From NCBI GenBank assembly GCA_046728035.1, contig JBKPDT010000025.1, forward strand, positions 1-25,260: a DNA stretch of 25,260 nucleotides. Direction: 5' to 3'. Made by a program: the position numbers and the translations under genes. Origin of the DNA: DASRWT01 sp046728035. GTDB lineage: Bacteria; Methylomirabilota; Methylomirabilia; Rokubacteriales; CSP1-6. The notes below the pieces were generated by a model, which saw only the letters and a program-made list of their open reading frames with translations, made no database searches and had not been told where the DNA came from. This document shows positions 1-6,854 of the stretch, in pieces; within the stretch, counting starts at the first letter, position 1; each line of letters opens with the position of its first letter.

Positions 1-138
1 GTCCATCGTGTTCTCGGTCACCTCGACCACCCTGACGAACGTCTGCCGTGCCTCTTGCTTGCGCTCGAAGATGTTCGTGAGGAGCGCGAGCAGGAGCACG
101 GTGACGGCCGCGACCGCGACGAGCCCCAGCCCTGCCAT
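1..138 (-). CDS. Probable N-terminal fragment of NrfA-type cytochrome c nitrite reductase (runs off window)
   Basis: Read from an ATG at 138 to the window edge, this gives 46 residues. A single hydrophobic segment (about residues 2-20) is followed by NIFERKQEAR and VRVVEVTENTMD. A lone membrane anchor followed by such charged stretches is what I associate with the start of NrfA, the periplasmic pentahaem enzyme that reduces nitrite to ammonia, just ahead of its DPAVWGKNFP region, which would lie outside the window. No haem motif is in view, so the call rests on about 25 residues. There is no ribosome binding site in front of this ATG. The DNA just upstream codes, in another frame, for an AspT-like exchanger, so the true NrfA start is probably lost at a junction near 140. 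Confidence 0.45.
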   Translation of the reverse strand, partial: MAGLGLVAVAAVTVLLLALLTNIFERKQEARQTFVRVVEVTENTMD

Positions 139-140
139 GA

Positions 141-355
141 GGTCGTGAACAGGAACAGGTCGAAGAAGACCGCCTTGACGATGCCCGGCACCTTGATGTC
201 GAGCTGGCCGACGAGCACGCCCGCGAGGAGCGTGCCCACCACGGTGCCGAGACTGAACGACCCGATCCGGATCCTGCCGATGAAGAACCCCACCGCCAGC
301 GTCAAGAAGATGGCCAGCTCGGGGTGCTCCCGCAGGCTCCGACCAATGAGTCCAT
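141..355 (-). pseudogene. N-terminal fragment of an AspT/YidE-family membrane exchanger
   Basis: The minus strand encodes LREHPELAIFLTLAVGFFIG, then RIRIGSFSLGTVVGTLLAG, then a segment ending FFDLFLFTT. This matches the first two membrane segments of the aspartate:alanine exchanger family (PF06826), whose members run to about 550 residues. Homology stops near 141, where an NrfA-like frame takes over. At the other end an ATG at 353-355 begins MDSLV but is one base out of frame with the transporter segment; one added base near 341 would give MDSLVRSLREHPELA, the expected start. The gene is therefore both frameshifted at its start and cut after about 70 residues. Just upstream lies repeat copy 1. 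Confidence 0.55.
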
Positions 356-364
356 GGCCCGCGA

Positions 365-628
365 CTACGCCCTGGGCGCGCGCCCGGGGGCGAACGCGTC
401 GCGAGATCGTAGGTGACATAAGGCCCCATAAGCGATGCCCACGAAGCCGGGATCGCCCTTCTCCGTGATGTGGATGTGATGAGGCGCGTCGGTGCCCCGC
501 ATGTAGAGCGCGGTGTTTGTCCGGGCCGCCCGCACCATGCCGAAGTTCGTGAGGAACTCCTCGGCCGTATCCGGGTCTGGAGACCGGAGACGTCCGTACG
601 CCAGGTCCGTCACCTTGATGAGTGCCAT
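365..628 (-). pseudogene. VOC (glyoxalase/dioxygenase fold) gene, 3' end replaced by repeat copy 1
   Basis: An AGGAGG site stands about seven bases before the ATG at 628. The protein starts MALIKVTDLAYGRLRSPD, continues through an 'AEEFLTNFGM' helix and reaches HHIHITEKGDPGFVGIAY. This is the first half-module of a vicinal-oxygen-chelate protein, with DAPHHIHI carrying likely metal-binding histidines. After residue 67 (about 428) the homology stops and the repeat supplies the in-frame tail GALCHLRSR plus about a dozen unrelated residues before a stop at 365. Such proteins usually have 130-300 residues, so at least half is missing. The good start and ribosome site suggest the gene was once intact. 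The promoter, if any, lies in 629-731. Confidence 0.6.
405..427 (-). repeat. Repeat copy 1 (23-bp core only)
   Basis: These 23 bases are identical to the left part of the 63-bp repeat at 3675-3737. On the minus strand the unit ends in ATGTCACCTACGATC. Here only the core is kept: right of 427 the sequence is the truncated VOC gene, and left of 405 it soon becomes the AspT fragment. Confidence 0.75.
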
Positions 629-731
629 CGGCCGTCCTCCTGTGGTTGGGACGATCGACCTGCTAGACCAGCGTCAATTCCAGGGCAAGAAGCGGATCGA
701 GGGAAGGGAGGCCGAGGACGAGCCGAGGGAA

Positions 732-1085
732 TCAGCGCCCCATCAGTCGATCGTACGCGCTCGAGATGCGCTCGATCAGCTGCGGATCCACCGACGTGGC
801 GCCCACCGTCTTGAACTCGACGCGGACGCTTCCATCGGCCTGCGAGCGCACGAGCGTGAGCAGGCCGATTCCGTTGCGATCGCCGCGCAGGGTTCCGCTC
901 GAGCGGTCTTCCTGTGTGATGCGCACGCCCTCCTCCAGCATCGCGTTGCGGGCGGCGGACCACGAACGATCGAACGTAGGCGCGGGCGCCGTCGCGTAGA
1001 CGCCCGGCGCGACTTCGTAGTACGTGCAGCCTGCGAGCACGCTCGCGCAGAGCCCCGTCGCGAGCAGCCCTCGAAGGATCGTCAT
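732..1085 (-). CDS. Small predicted lipoprotein
   Basis: This is 117 residues from the ATG at 1085. The first 20 residues (MTILRGLLATGLCASVLAGC) are a lipoprotein signal with lipobox LAGC, so the mature protein would start at Cys20 and be anchored in a membrane facing the periplasm. The mature part (TYYEVAPGVYATAPAPTFDR, then a helix and a strand-rich segment with GTLRGDRNGIGLLTLV and GSVRVEFKTVG) looks like a compact alpha/beta domain of the kind seen in short periplasmic DUF proteins, but I do not recognise the family. The start overlaps the stop of the DUF2950 gene by four bases (ATGA), so it is probably translated by coupling as the third gene of that operon. Confidence 0.8.
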   Translation of the reverse strand: MTILRGLLATGLCASVLAGCTYYEVAPGVYATAPAPTFDRSWSAARNAMLEEGVRITQEDRSSGTLRGDRNGIGLLTLVRSQADGSVRVEFKTVGATSVDPQLIERISSAYDRLMGR

Positions 1086-2005
1086 CGCGCGCTCGTGTCC
1101 GACGCGACTTTGGTCCACGTCTTGTCTGGGTTGTATCTCTTCATCGCATTCGCGGCCTGCGCGGTTTTCGGCCCGAAGTCCTTCTGGTAGACGATGCCAT
1201 CGTGGCTGACGATGAACGTCATGATGCCCGAGACGCCGTACGTGGCGGGGTACGCCACGAGCGCGAACCCACCGATCATGTGTCCCTTGACGACGAAGTC
1301 GTAGGCTCCGCCTGGCGCGTCTGGGCCCTGCGCGAGCAGCAGGCGATACAGATAACCGTGATAGGGCGCTCGCTTGCCGGGTTCAGGCTTCGTATAGCCT
1401 GCGGCCCTCGCCTCGGCGACCAGCGGGCCGAGCGGGCTCGGCCTCTCGCCAGGCCGCGTCTCCCAGTAGAGACCGTCCCGCTTGCCCTTGGTACTCTCCA
1501 GGCGCTGCGCGTACTCGAGAATGCCGGCACCGCGGTCCCTCGAATAGTATTCGCGCTCGGCATCGACGAAGGCCAGGCACACCTGGATCGTGGCGAGCTC
1601 GTTTTGCCCGATTCGACGAAAGAGGATCTCGTCGTCTCCGGCGTCGGTATCCCAGAACCACCGCGGGCCGTCGGGCACGAGAGGGATCGGGACCGGAAAG
1701 TCGTCGTCGCCGACATAGAGGACGACCTTGCCGCCACCACCCTCGAGCCGATGAGCGCGATCGTAGGACGCCACGAACCGCTCGTACGCCGCGCGGTCGG
1801 CAACCTTGTCTCCGGACGAGACCACCGGCACCCCTTTGGGGCCGAGGACCTCGACGAGGGCTTTCCGGTCACCGGCGCGAAACGCCCCGACGAGCGCGCT
1901 GACGGCGTCGTCCAGAGATTCGAAGCTCTTCTGCCCGGGAGGAGCAGCCACAGCCGCGCCCTGAAGACCGACCGCGAGCGCGAGCGCGATGCTCAGGGTC
2001 TTCAT
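1082..2005 (-). CDS. DUF2950 family secreted protein
   Basis: This is 307 residues, starting with a Sec signal peptide (MKTLSIALALAVGLQGAAVA, cleavage likely before APPG). The body has the features I know from DUF2950: an early FESLDDAVSALVGAFRAGD segment, GPRWFWDTDAGDDEILFRRI, a YYSRDR motif, KRDGLYWETRPGE, and a C-terminal part with APYHGYLYRLLLAQG, AYPATYGVSGIMTFIVSHDG and VYQKDFG. The molecular function is not known. Members are periplasmic or exported and commonly sit beside DUF3300, as here. The ATG overlaps the DUF3300 stop (ATGA), and this gene's stop overlaps the start of the small lipoprotein in the same way, so all three are likely made from one message in fixed proportion. Confidence 0.9.
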   Translation of the reverse strand: MKTLSIALALAVGLQGAAVAAPPGQKSFESLDDAVSALVGAFRAGDRKALVEVLGPKGVPVVSSGDKVADRAAYERFVASYDRAHRLEGGGGKVVLYVGDDDFPVPIPLVPDGPRWFWDTDAGDDEILFRRIGQNELATIQVCLAFVDAEREYYSRDRGAGILEYAQRLESTKGKRDGLYWETRPGERPSPLGPLVAEARAAGYTKPEPGKRAPYHGYLYRLLLAQGPDAPGGAYDFVVKGHMIGGFALVAYPATYGVSGIMTFIVSHDGIVYQKDFGPKTAQAANAMKRYNPDKTWTKVASDTSAR

Positions 2006-3432
2006 CGACGCCCTCCGCCTCTCCCGCCGCCCCCACCACCACCCCTGCTACCGCCACCACCACCGCCGCCGGCGGAGAAGCCGCCCCCACCCCCTCGGCT
2101 GCCACCGCCACCGCTGTAACTGCTGCCGCCCCCTCGGCTGCCGCCGCCGGCGCCGGCACTGTTTCCGCTCGCGCGTGACGAGATCACGCTGGATTGCCCG
2201 CGCTGGCTGTTGGCGCGCTGGTCACCACCTTGCCCCATGCCCTCGAACGCCCCGGCCTCACGCCCCCCGCCCCGCTGCTGGGCGCCACCCGAGCCGCCCT
2301 CGCGTGTGCCAGCCGTCGGGCCGCGCTGCCCGCCCCCGCCCTCCCGAGTGCCAGCCGTCGGGCCGCCACCCTGGTCGCCTCGACCGCGGTAGGCGTCGCG
2401 CGAGCCAGCCTGCGGACTGCTGCCGCGGTTGTATTTCTGCTGGGTGCCCTTGTCGCGATACTGCGCGCCCTTGCGGTGCTCAGGATTATGTTTGAACGAG
2501 TCCTTACCGCCCTGACCGCTGCCCCGCTCGTTCTTGATCTGGGTGGCACGGTCCCCGCGGTTCACGTTGTTGGTGAAGTTGTTGTTCTTGTTGACGTCGA
2601 TGTCGACGTCGCCGCCACCCCAGTTGCAGCCGCCCCACACGGCCGCGCCGACCGCCATCCCAACGCCGAACGAGAGCGCCGCCGCGCCCCAGGCGTACCC
2701 GGGCGGGTACGGGTAGTACGGCGGATAGGCCGGCGGATAGGATCCGTACACGACGGTCGGGTTGTAGCTCGGCACGTAGACTACCTGCGGATTCGCCGGC
2801 TCGATCTTGATGATGGTCTGCTCCGCCGGCGGGGGCGGCGGAGCCGGCTGGCCCGCCTGCGGCGGCGTCGCCGGCTGAGCCGACGCGGGCTCGACGATCA
2901 CCTTCTGCTGCTCGTTCGACTTCAGATTGCCCTGCGCCTGCGCCTTCGCTCGCATGCGCTGGATGGCGTCCATGGTTTCCTTCCGCTGATCGAGGAAGGC
3001 GTCGCCGAGCTTCTGCATCCAGTCGATCTTCTCATCCAAGATGGTGAGAGTCTGCGGAAAGCTGCATAGCGACTTCACGCTGTCGTCCCAGTCGTGTTTC
3101 TTGAGCTCTTCGTTCAGCGGGTCGCCCTTGAGGTTGGGGTTGCCCTTCATCAGCCGCGCCGCCTGGATCACCTCGAGCGGGTACGTGGACGCCATCAGCA
3201 CTTGCGCGACCAGCGAATCCGGATAGAGCGCGATCGGCGCGACGATCGCCTCGAGCTCCTCCGGCTTGAAGGGCTGGACGTCGTCGTCGCCTGCTTGCTG
3301 GGGCGGCGGCGCTTGTTGAGCCGGCGGCGCCTGCTGGGCCTGCTGAGCCCTCGGAAGCGGCGGCAACGCCAGGAGGATCGCGAGCGCAATCGGCACCGCA
3401 CGGGCCGCAATGTTCCACATCCGGCGCTTCAT
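2002..3432 (-). CDS. DUF3300 family exported protein with glycine-rich tail
   Basis: This is 476 residues. I take the ATG at 3432, which has GGAGGGAAC directly in front, rather than the one 21 bases upstream. An N-terminal hydrophobic segment (about residues 9-25) is followed by a Gln/Pro/Ala-rich linker, then the DUF3300 domain (about 45-185), recognisable by LEAIVAPIALYPDSLVAQVL, MASTYPLEVIQAARL and LCSFPQTLTILDEKIDWMQK. Next comes a Pro/Tyr segment (VVYVPSYNPTVVYGSYPPAY) with a short hydrophobic run, then about 200 residues rich in Gly, Arg, Ser and Gln. That tail has two near copies of GPTAGTREGG and ends in Gly-Arg tracts (2002-2180). The family's function is unknown. The tail looks disordered, perhaps for binding polymers or the envelope. 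First gene of the operon with DUF2950. Confidence 0.9.
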   Translation of the reverse strand: MKRRMWNIAARAVPIALAILLALPPLPRAQQAQQAPPAQQAPPPQQAGDDDVQPFKPEELEAIVAPIALYPDSLVAQVLMASTYPLEVIQAARLMKGNPNLKGDPLNEELKKHDWDDSVKSLCSFPQTLTILDEKIDWMQKLGDAFLDQRKETMDAIQRMRAKAQAQGNLKSNEQQKVIVEPASAQPATPPQAGQPAPPPPPAEQTIIKIEPANPQVVYVPSYNPTVVYGSYPPAYPPYYPYPPGYAWGAAALSFGVGMAVGAAVWGGCNWGGGDVDIDVNKNNNFTNNVNRGDRATQIKNERGSGQGGKDSFKHNPEHRKGAQYRDKGTQQKYNRGSSPQAGSRDAYRGRGDQGGGPTAGTREGGGGQRGPTAGTREGGSGGAQQRGGGREAGAFEGMGQGGDQRANSQRGQSSVISSRASGNSAGAGGGSRGGGSSYSGGGGSRGGGGGFSAGGGGGGGSRGGGGGGGRGGGRR

Positions 3433-3674
3433 GTTCCCTCCGCTGACCATCACGCTATCTCAGGGCCGGGGGTGCTTCCGGGCTGGTTCCGGTCGAATCC
3501 ACCGTGCGCGCAGAGAATCGGCGGGCGGGGCGCCGTAGACAATGAGACCTTGGTCCGATGCCGGATCGGCGGACTTTGGTTCACTATGCGCAGGCCCGGG
3601 GGGGGTGTCCCGGCAGGGACGGGAGGCCGGGCGATGGATCTACGAGAGATGCTGCCGGTCGCGCTCGACGTCGG
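3433..3674. other. Leader region of the DUF3300 operon
   Basis: With repeat copy 2, which follows, this makes about 300 bases without a convincing gene. It presumably holds the promoter of the DUF3300 operon reading left, but I find no clear -35/-10 pair. A small perfect inverted repeat, CCGAT-N5-ATCGG, lies at 3555-3569. The open frame running in from the truncated antiporter (stop at 3584) is read-through without homology. Confidence 0.4.
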
Positions 3675-4288
3675 GATCGTAGGTGACATAAGGCCCCGTT
3701 CTCCGTCACCGCCGGTTCCTTCCCCCGCTTGGCACAGTAGCACACGTACGTCACCAGGAGCACCAGGGACGTCGCCAGGTCCACCGCGCGGCTGGACGCG
3801 GGCACCGGCACCTCGAGGAACCGGTGGAACGCCGCGGGCATGGCCAGGGTGAGGACGGCGAGCATGAGCATGCTCGCGTAGGTCCGGGCGCCCGCGGGGT
3901 TGTAGTCCATCACGTGGTACCGCCGCCCGCCCAGGACGAACGCCACGCCCAGGGCGAGCAGCACGTTGGCGAGAACGGCGCCGACCAGCGATGCTCGCAC
4001 CATCTCCACCAGGCCGGCCCGGAGCGCCACGACACAGATGATGAGCTCGGGCAGGCTGCCGAACGTGGCGTTGACGAGCCCGCCGACCGCGGGCCCGGTG
4101 CGCTCCGCCACCTGCTCCGTGCTGCGGACGATCAGGGCGGCGAGCGACACGATGGCCAGCGCCGCGACGAGGAAGACGATGGGGGCAGGCACCGCCATCC
4201 GATCGAGCACGACGGTGATGGGGATCAGCTCGAGCAGCCAGTCCCCCGAGGGGCGGAGCGAGCCCTTGATCGCCGCCCTTCCGCTCAC
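3584..4288 (-). pseudogene. CaxA-type Ca2+/H+ (cation) antiporter, C-terminal half lost
   Basis: From a GTG at 4288 the protein has a short leader, then membrane segments including VFLVAALAIVSLAALIV. The alpha-1 repeat GGLVNATFGSLPELIICVVA follows; it is the signature of the CAX branch of the Ca2+:cation antiporters, normally GGLxNATFGNxxELI. More segments follow (SLVGAVLANVLLALGVAFVL, then MLMLAVLTLAMPAAF, then DLATSLVLLVTYVCY). Homology ends at about 3738, where the 63-bp repeat begins; the remaining frame to 3584 is not antiporter. Complete CAX proteins have about 350-430 residues and need the alpha-2 repeat, which is absent, so this copy cannot transport. The GTG overlaps the stop of an efflux-protein tail (GTGA), so the two were once consecutive genes of one operon. 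Confidence 0.8.
3675..3737 (-). repeat. Repeat copy 2 (63 bp)
   Basis: These 63 bases match 6127-6189 at 61 of 63 positions, and the left 23 bases match copy 1 exactly. On the minus strand the unit begins CTGTGCCAAGCGGGGG and ends ATGTCACCTACGATC. It starts exactly where the CaxA-like gene loses homology, so it marks the truncation point. Confidence 0.85.
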
Positions 4289-4428
4289 TGCGGCTCCTGC
4301 CAGCCGCCGCGGAGCGCCCTCTACAGCCGCACCACCCCGACCAGATCGTGCCGCCAGGTGCGCACCACGCCCCGCTCGGCGTCGAAGAGCTGGCGCTCGC
4401 TGTCCAGCACTTCCCGAAAAGCGTTGGA
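4285..4428 (-). pseudogene. C-terminal tail of a TolC/NodT-type efflux outer-membrane protein
   Basis: On the minus strand the frame reads FREVLDSERQLFDAERGVVR, then TWRHDLVGVVRL, then TAG, then RALRGGWQEPQ and TGA. This is the usual end of RND-efflux outer-membrane factors (typically S.LEVLDAQR.LF.AE...L..LYKALGGGW). The TAG stands where Tyr is expected in 'LYRALGGGW', a nonsense change. Upstream an in-frame TAG at 4429-4431 closes the frame, so only about 45 codons remain. The final TGA overlaps the GTG start of the CaxA-like fragment. The piece is too short to function; it records a former efflux gene next to the antiporter. Confidence 0.6.
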
Positions 4429-4453
4429 CTAGAATGATGGTGGAGCCATTGGA

Positions 4454-5599
4454 ATGGAAGACAAGTCATGGCAGCCCGACCACGAGTTCGAGCGGCGAGT
4501 CTCGGCCCGTCTGCTCGACGTCCTAATCCGGGCGGGCCTGATCGGTGTCCTGGCGGTCCTGTGCTATGTCGTCTTCGCGCCCTTCCTGACGCTGATGGCC
4601 TGGGCGCTCATCCTGGCCGTCACGCTCTATCCGCGGCACCGAGCGCTCGCTCGCCGGCTCGGCGGACGGCAGTGGCTCGCCGCGACGATCGTGGTCATCG
4701 GCGGCATCCTGCTCATCGTGACGCCGACCGCGCTGGTGGTGAACTCGTTCGGAACCTCCATTCACGGCGTCGCCAGAGCCGTGCAGCAGAACACGCTGAA
4801 GGTGCCCGAGCCGCGAGCGGGGATCCAGGACTGGCCGATCGTCGGCGCGCGCATCTACGACATCTGGTCGAGGGCCCACACGGACTTGCCCGGGCTGGTC
4901 GAGAGCCTGCAGCCGAAGATCGGCGAGCTGGCCCGGAAGGCGCTCGCGATGGTGGCCAGCATCGGTCTCGGCATGCTGAAGTTCCTGGCATCGTTCATCG
5001 TCGCCGGCATCCTGATGGCGTACGGCGGGGCGGGCGCGCGCGCCAGTGCCGCGATCCTCGAGCGCGTCATCGGCGGCGGGAGGGGCGAGCCCTTCGCGAG
5101 ACTGGCCACGGCGACCATCCGGGCCGTCGCGCAGGGGGTCATCGGCATCGCCTTCGCCCAGGCGCTGCTCGTCGGCCTCGCGCTGCTCGTCGCGCGCGTC
5201 CCCTGGGCGGGGGTGCTGGCGGCGGTCACGCTCGTCCTGGGCATCGTTCAGGTGCCGGCGCTCGTCGTCGTCCTGCCGGCGATCATCTACCTCTGGTCGA
5301 GCGGCGCTTACGGCCAGGGCGCGGCCATCGCGTACACGATCATCCTGCTGCTGTCCGGGATGGCCGACAACGTCCTGAAGCCACTCATGCTCGGCCGCGG
5401 AGTGGACGCGCCGATGCCGGTCATCCTGCTCGGGGCGCTGGGCGGCATGGCGACCCGCGGAATCCTGGGCATGTTCGTCGGCGCCACGCTCCTGGCGCTC
5501 GGCTATCAGATCTTCATGGCCTGGGTCGCCGCCAATCCGGACTCGATCGGGGCCCCGACGGGGACGGATCCGGAGAAGACGCGCGCGCGCGGAGAGTGA
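4454..5599 (+). CDS. AI-2E/PerM (YdiK-type) family membrane permease
   Basis: This is 381 residues, with GGTGGAG about eight bases before the ATG. It has hydrophobic segments throughout: two near residues 25-60, one at about 75-100, then a long amphipathic region (about 105-165), and five or so more from about 170 to 365. VSARLLDVLIRAGLIGVLAV at the start, the central soluble stretch, GVIGIAFAQALLVGLALLVA, GIVQVPALVVVLPAIIYLW and DNVLKPLMLGRG are typical of the AI-2E transporter family (PF01594), YdiK branch. Members are proposed to export small molecules or ions, and the substrate cannot be told from sequence. The length is normal and no defect is seen. It stands alone on the plus strand, starting beside the efflux-tail relic, with a TAGAAT hexamer at 4430 that could be a -10 element. 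Confidence 0.88.
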   Translation: MEDKSWQPDHEFERRVSARLLDVLIRAGLIGVLAVLCYVVFAPFLTLMAWALILAVTLYPRHRALARRLGGRQWLAATIVVIGGILLIVTPTALVVNSFGTSIHGVARAVQQNTLKVPEPRAGIQDWPIVGARIYDIWSRAHTDLPGLVESLQPKIGELARKALAMVASIGLGMLKFLASFIVAGILMAYGGAGARASAAILERVIGGGRGEPFARLATATIRAVAQGVIGIAFAQALLVGLALLVARVPWAGVLAAVTLVLGIVQVPALVVVLPAIIYLWSSGAYGQGAAIAYTIILLLSGMADNVLKPLMLGRGVDAPMPVILLGALGGMATRGILGMFVGATLLALGYQIFMAWVAANPDSIGAPTGTDPEKTRARGE

Positions 5600-5616
5600 C
5601 GGGGCACCCGCGCGTC

Positions 5617-5665
5617 GCCCGGCCGCTTATCCCCAGGCGGGCGCTCTGATCGCGCGCGGCCGGGC
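5617..5665. terminator. Candidate bidirectional terminator hairpin
   Basis: A perfect 10-bp inverted repeat (GCCCGGCCGC at 5617-5626, GCGGCCGGGC at 5656-5665) has a 29-base loop. It lies between the converging ends of the permease gene (stop at 5599) and the charged-protein gene (stop at 5674). There is no T-run, so intrinsic termination is uncertain. Confidence 0.4.
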
Positions 5666-5673
5666 TCTAGGCG

Positions 5674-5967
5674 CTAGTCCTTCTTCCCCTCGCGGGCATC
5701 CTTACGCGCGTCCTGCTTCGTGTTGCGCTTGTCCTGCCGGCATTCCGCGCGGGTCTTCTCGTCACCGGCCTTGCACTTGGCCTTTTCGTCGCGCGCGTCC
5801 TCGCGACCGGTTTGCCTCGTGTCCCGGGCATTCTGCCGATCGTCCCGGCGATCCTGCCGTCGTTCCGTTCCCTGCGTTTGCGCGGAGCTCGGCATGAGCC
5901 CGGTCAGAGATCCCACGGCAAACGCCAGCGTGAACACGAACGTCCGACGCCCGATGCAGTTGTCCAT
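5674..5967 (-). CDS. Small exported protein, highly charged (unknown function)
   Basis: This is 97 residues from the ATG at 5967, with AAAGGAGCGGAT in front. A signal peptide (about residues 8-29, FVFTLAFAVGSLTGLMPSSA) would be cleaved before QTQG. The mature part of about 68 residues is almost entirely Arg, Lys, Asp, Glu, Gln and Asn, in repeated RQDRRD / RQNARD / RQTGRED style units, with two cysteines (KCKAGDEKTRAEC) that could form a disulfide. It contains no hydrophobic core, so it should be a long single helix or disordered. Similar short secreted charged proteins occur in other bacteria, but I know of no assigned function. The frame is open upstream through the repeat at 6127-6189, but the ribosome site and signal peptide fix this start. 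Confidence 0.7.
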   Translation of the reverse strand: MDNCIGRRTFVFTLAFAVGSLTGLMPSSAQTQGTERRQDRRDDRQNARDTRQTGREDARDEKAKCKAGDEKTRAECRQDKRNTKQDARKDAREGKKD

Positions 5968-6088
5968 ATCCGCTCCTTTCGCTTCGTGAATCATGTCACG
6001 CGGGCTCGCCTGGCACAAGTTTGCCGGGAGGATAGTCGACATCAAGGCCGTCTCGCGGCGGTTCCCCGGCCCATGGCCTCGGTCACCG

Positions 6089-6128
6089 TGACGTATTGTG
6101 CCAGACTCGGACGCTGGACGCTCCAGGA
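6089..6128 (-). repeat. 40-bp inverted repeat, left copy
   Basis: Read on the minus strand, this segment matches 7903-7942 (plus strand) at 38 of 40 positions; both contain GCGTCCAGCGTCCGAGTCTG. It directly abuts repeat copy 3, so the two form one composite unit. Weaker similarity to the right copy continues outward for about 60 bases, ending in ATGTCGACTATCCTC here and ATGTTGCCTACGCTC on the right. Confidence 0.8.
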
Positions 6129-6189
6129 TCGTAGGTGACACAAGGCCCCGTTCTCCGTCACCGCCGGTTTCTTCCCCCGCTTGGCACAG
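6127..6189 (-). repeat. Repeat copy 3 (63 bp)
   Basis: This is 61 of 63 identical to copy 2 at 3675-3737; the two differences are A to C at the ATGTCACC end and C to T in the middle. It begins exactly where the redoxin-like gene stops being recognisable, as copies 1 and 2 do for their genes. Confidence 0.85.
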
Positions 6190-6478
6190 CGCGCTTGCCA
6201 AACTCAAACTCCGGCGCGTGCACGCCGATGATGACCAAACCGAGCGGCGCGTAGTCACGATTCCAAGCTTTGATGTACTGGGCAATTCGAATCCAGTTGA
6301 CACAGGTGTAATCCCAGAAGTCCACGAGCACGACTTTCCCGCGCAACACCTCGGCGGTGAGCGGCGGCGAATTCACCCACCGCTGCGCCCTCAATGACGG
6401 CAAGTTGCTCGCCGCACTCGCGAGACATGAAGCGGCGACCACACCGAGGCACAGCACGGGTAGGGTGACTCTGAACAT
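6158..6478 (-). pseudogene. Exported redoxin/thioredoxin-like (DipZ/TlpA-type) gene, 3' end replaced by repeat
   Basis: Starting at the ATG at 6478 (GGAG seven bases upstream), the protein has a signal segment (VTLPVLCLGVVAASCLASAA), then LRAQRWVNSPPLTAEVLRGK, VVLVDFWDYTCVNWIRIAQY and YAPLGLVIIGVHAPEFEFGK. This is the first half of a thioredoxin fold. The active-site position reads CVNW rather than CxxC, a single-cysteine variant that I know from part of this family, so it need not be damage. After FEFGKRA (about 6190) the 63-bp repeat takes over, and the frame closes at 6158. Complete proteins carry at least another 80 residues, including the cis-proline strand, so this copy should be non-functional. 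Confidence 0.7.
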
Positions 6479-6525
6479 GGGACGCTCCAGCGATGAACAT
6501 GGTTCTAAGCCGCCAAGGACCGGAG

Positions 6526-6816
6526 TTATCGTAGGAGCTCGATCGCAAGCTGGCTTCGCCGCGGGGCGACACGCCCGTCGACGTGTCGGCCATCCGCGAC
6601 GCAGCCGTGCCAATAACGCGCGAGTGCCTGAATCGTCGCGAGCTGCACGCCTTGCGATGCGTCCGTGACCGTCTCCCGTTCGGGCCACTTGGTCGCGTCG
6701 ATGCGCCGCCGCAATTCGGTGAGCTCCGCCTCCGGAACATTCACCTGAAATGAACGAATCGCATTCTTGTCAGCTGCCTGCTCGCTGCCTCGCTGCGTAG
6801 CACTGGTGAGGGTCAT
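6526..6816 (-). pseudogene. Epoxide hydrolase N-terminal fragment (left, inverted copy)
   Basis: The ATG at 6816 has GAGGAGGACGCC in front. The protein begins MTLTSATQRGSEQAADKN and then enters the epoxide-hydrolase N-terminal domain (PF06441): IRSFQVNVPEAELTELRRR, DATKWPERETVTDASQGVQ, LATIQALARYW. Homology stops sharply at 6610; the remaining frame to 6526 is unrelated. A full enzyme has about 380-430 residues with an alpha/beta-hydrolase domain, all absent here. The segment 6610-6762 is repeated in opposite orientation at 8091-8243, but the leader residues before IRSF differ between the two copies. Confidence 0.75.
6610..6762 (-). repeat. 153-bp inverted duplication, left copy (epoxide hydrolase segment)
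   Basis: The reverse complement matches 8091-8243 at 150 of 153 positions with sharp edges on both sides. The three differences are single substitutions. The intervening DNA is about 1.33 kb. Confidence 0.9.
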
Positions 6817-6854
6817 GGCGTCCTCCTCTTGAGTAGTGTTGCGCGATGTGAAGA

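Noticed and set aside
1989..2495. Pro/Arg/His-rich plus-strand frames and apparent repeats over the end of the DUF3300 gene
   Set aside because: They are the complement of the Gly/Arg-rich tail codons of DUF3300, not a separate gene or a CRISPR-like array.
3450..4469. A 339-codon minus-strand frame over the antiporter region
   Set aside because: It is a different frame from the recognisable antiporter and efflux-tail sequences and is Arg/Gly/Ala-rich; a shadow.
6288..6336. Loss of the second active-site cysteine in the redoxin (CVNW) as a sign of decay
   Set aside because: Tryptophan at this position also occurs in relatives that I recall as intact proteins, so only the 3' truncation is taken as damage.
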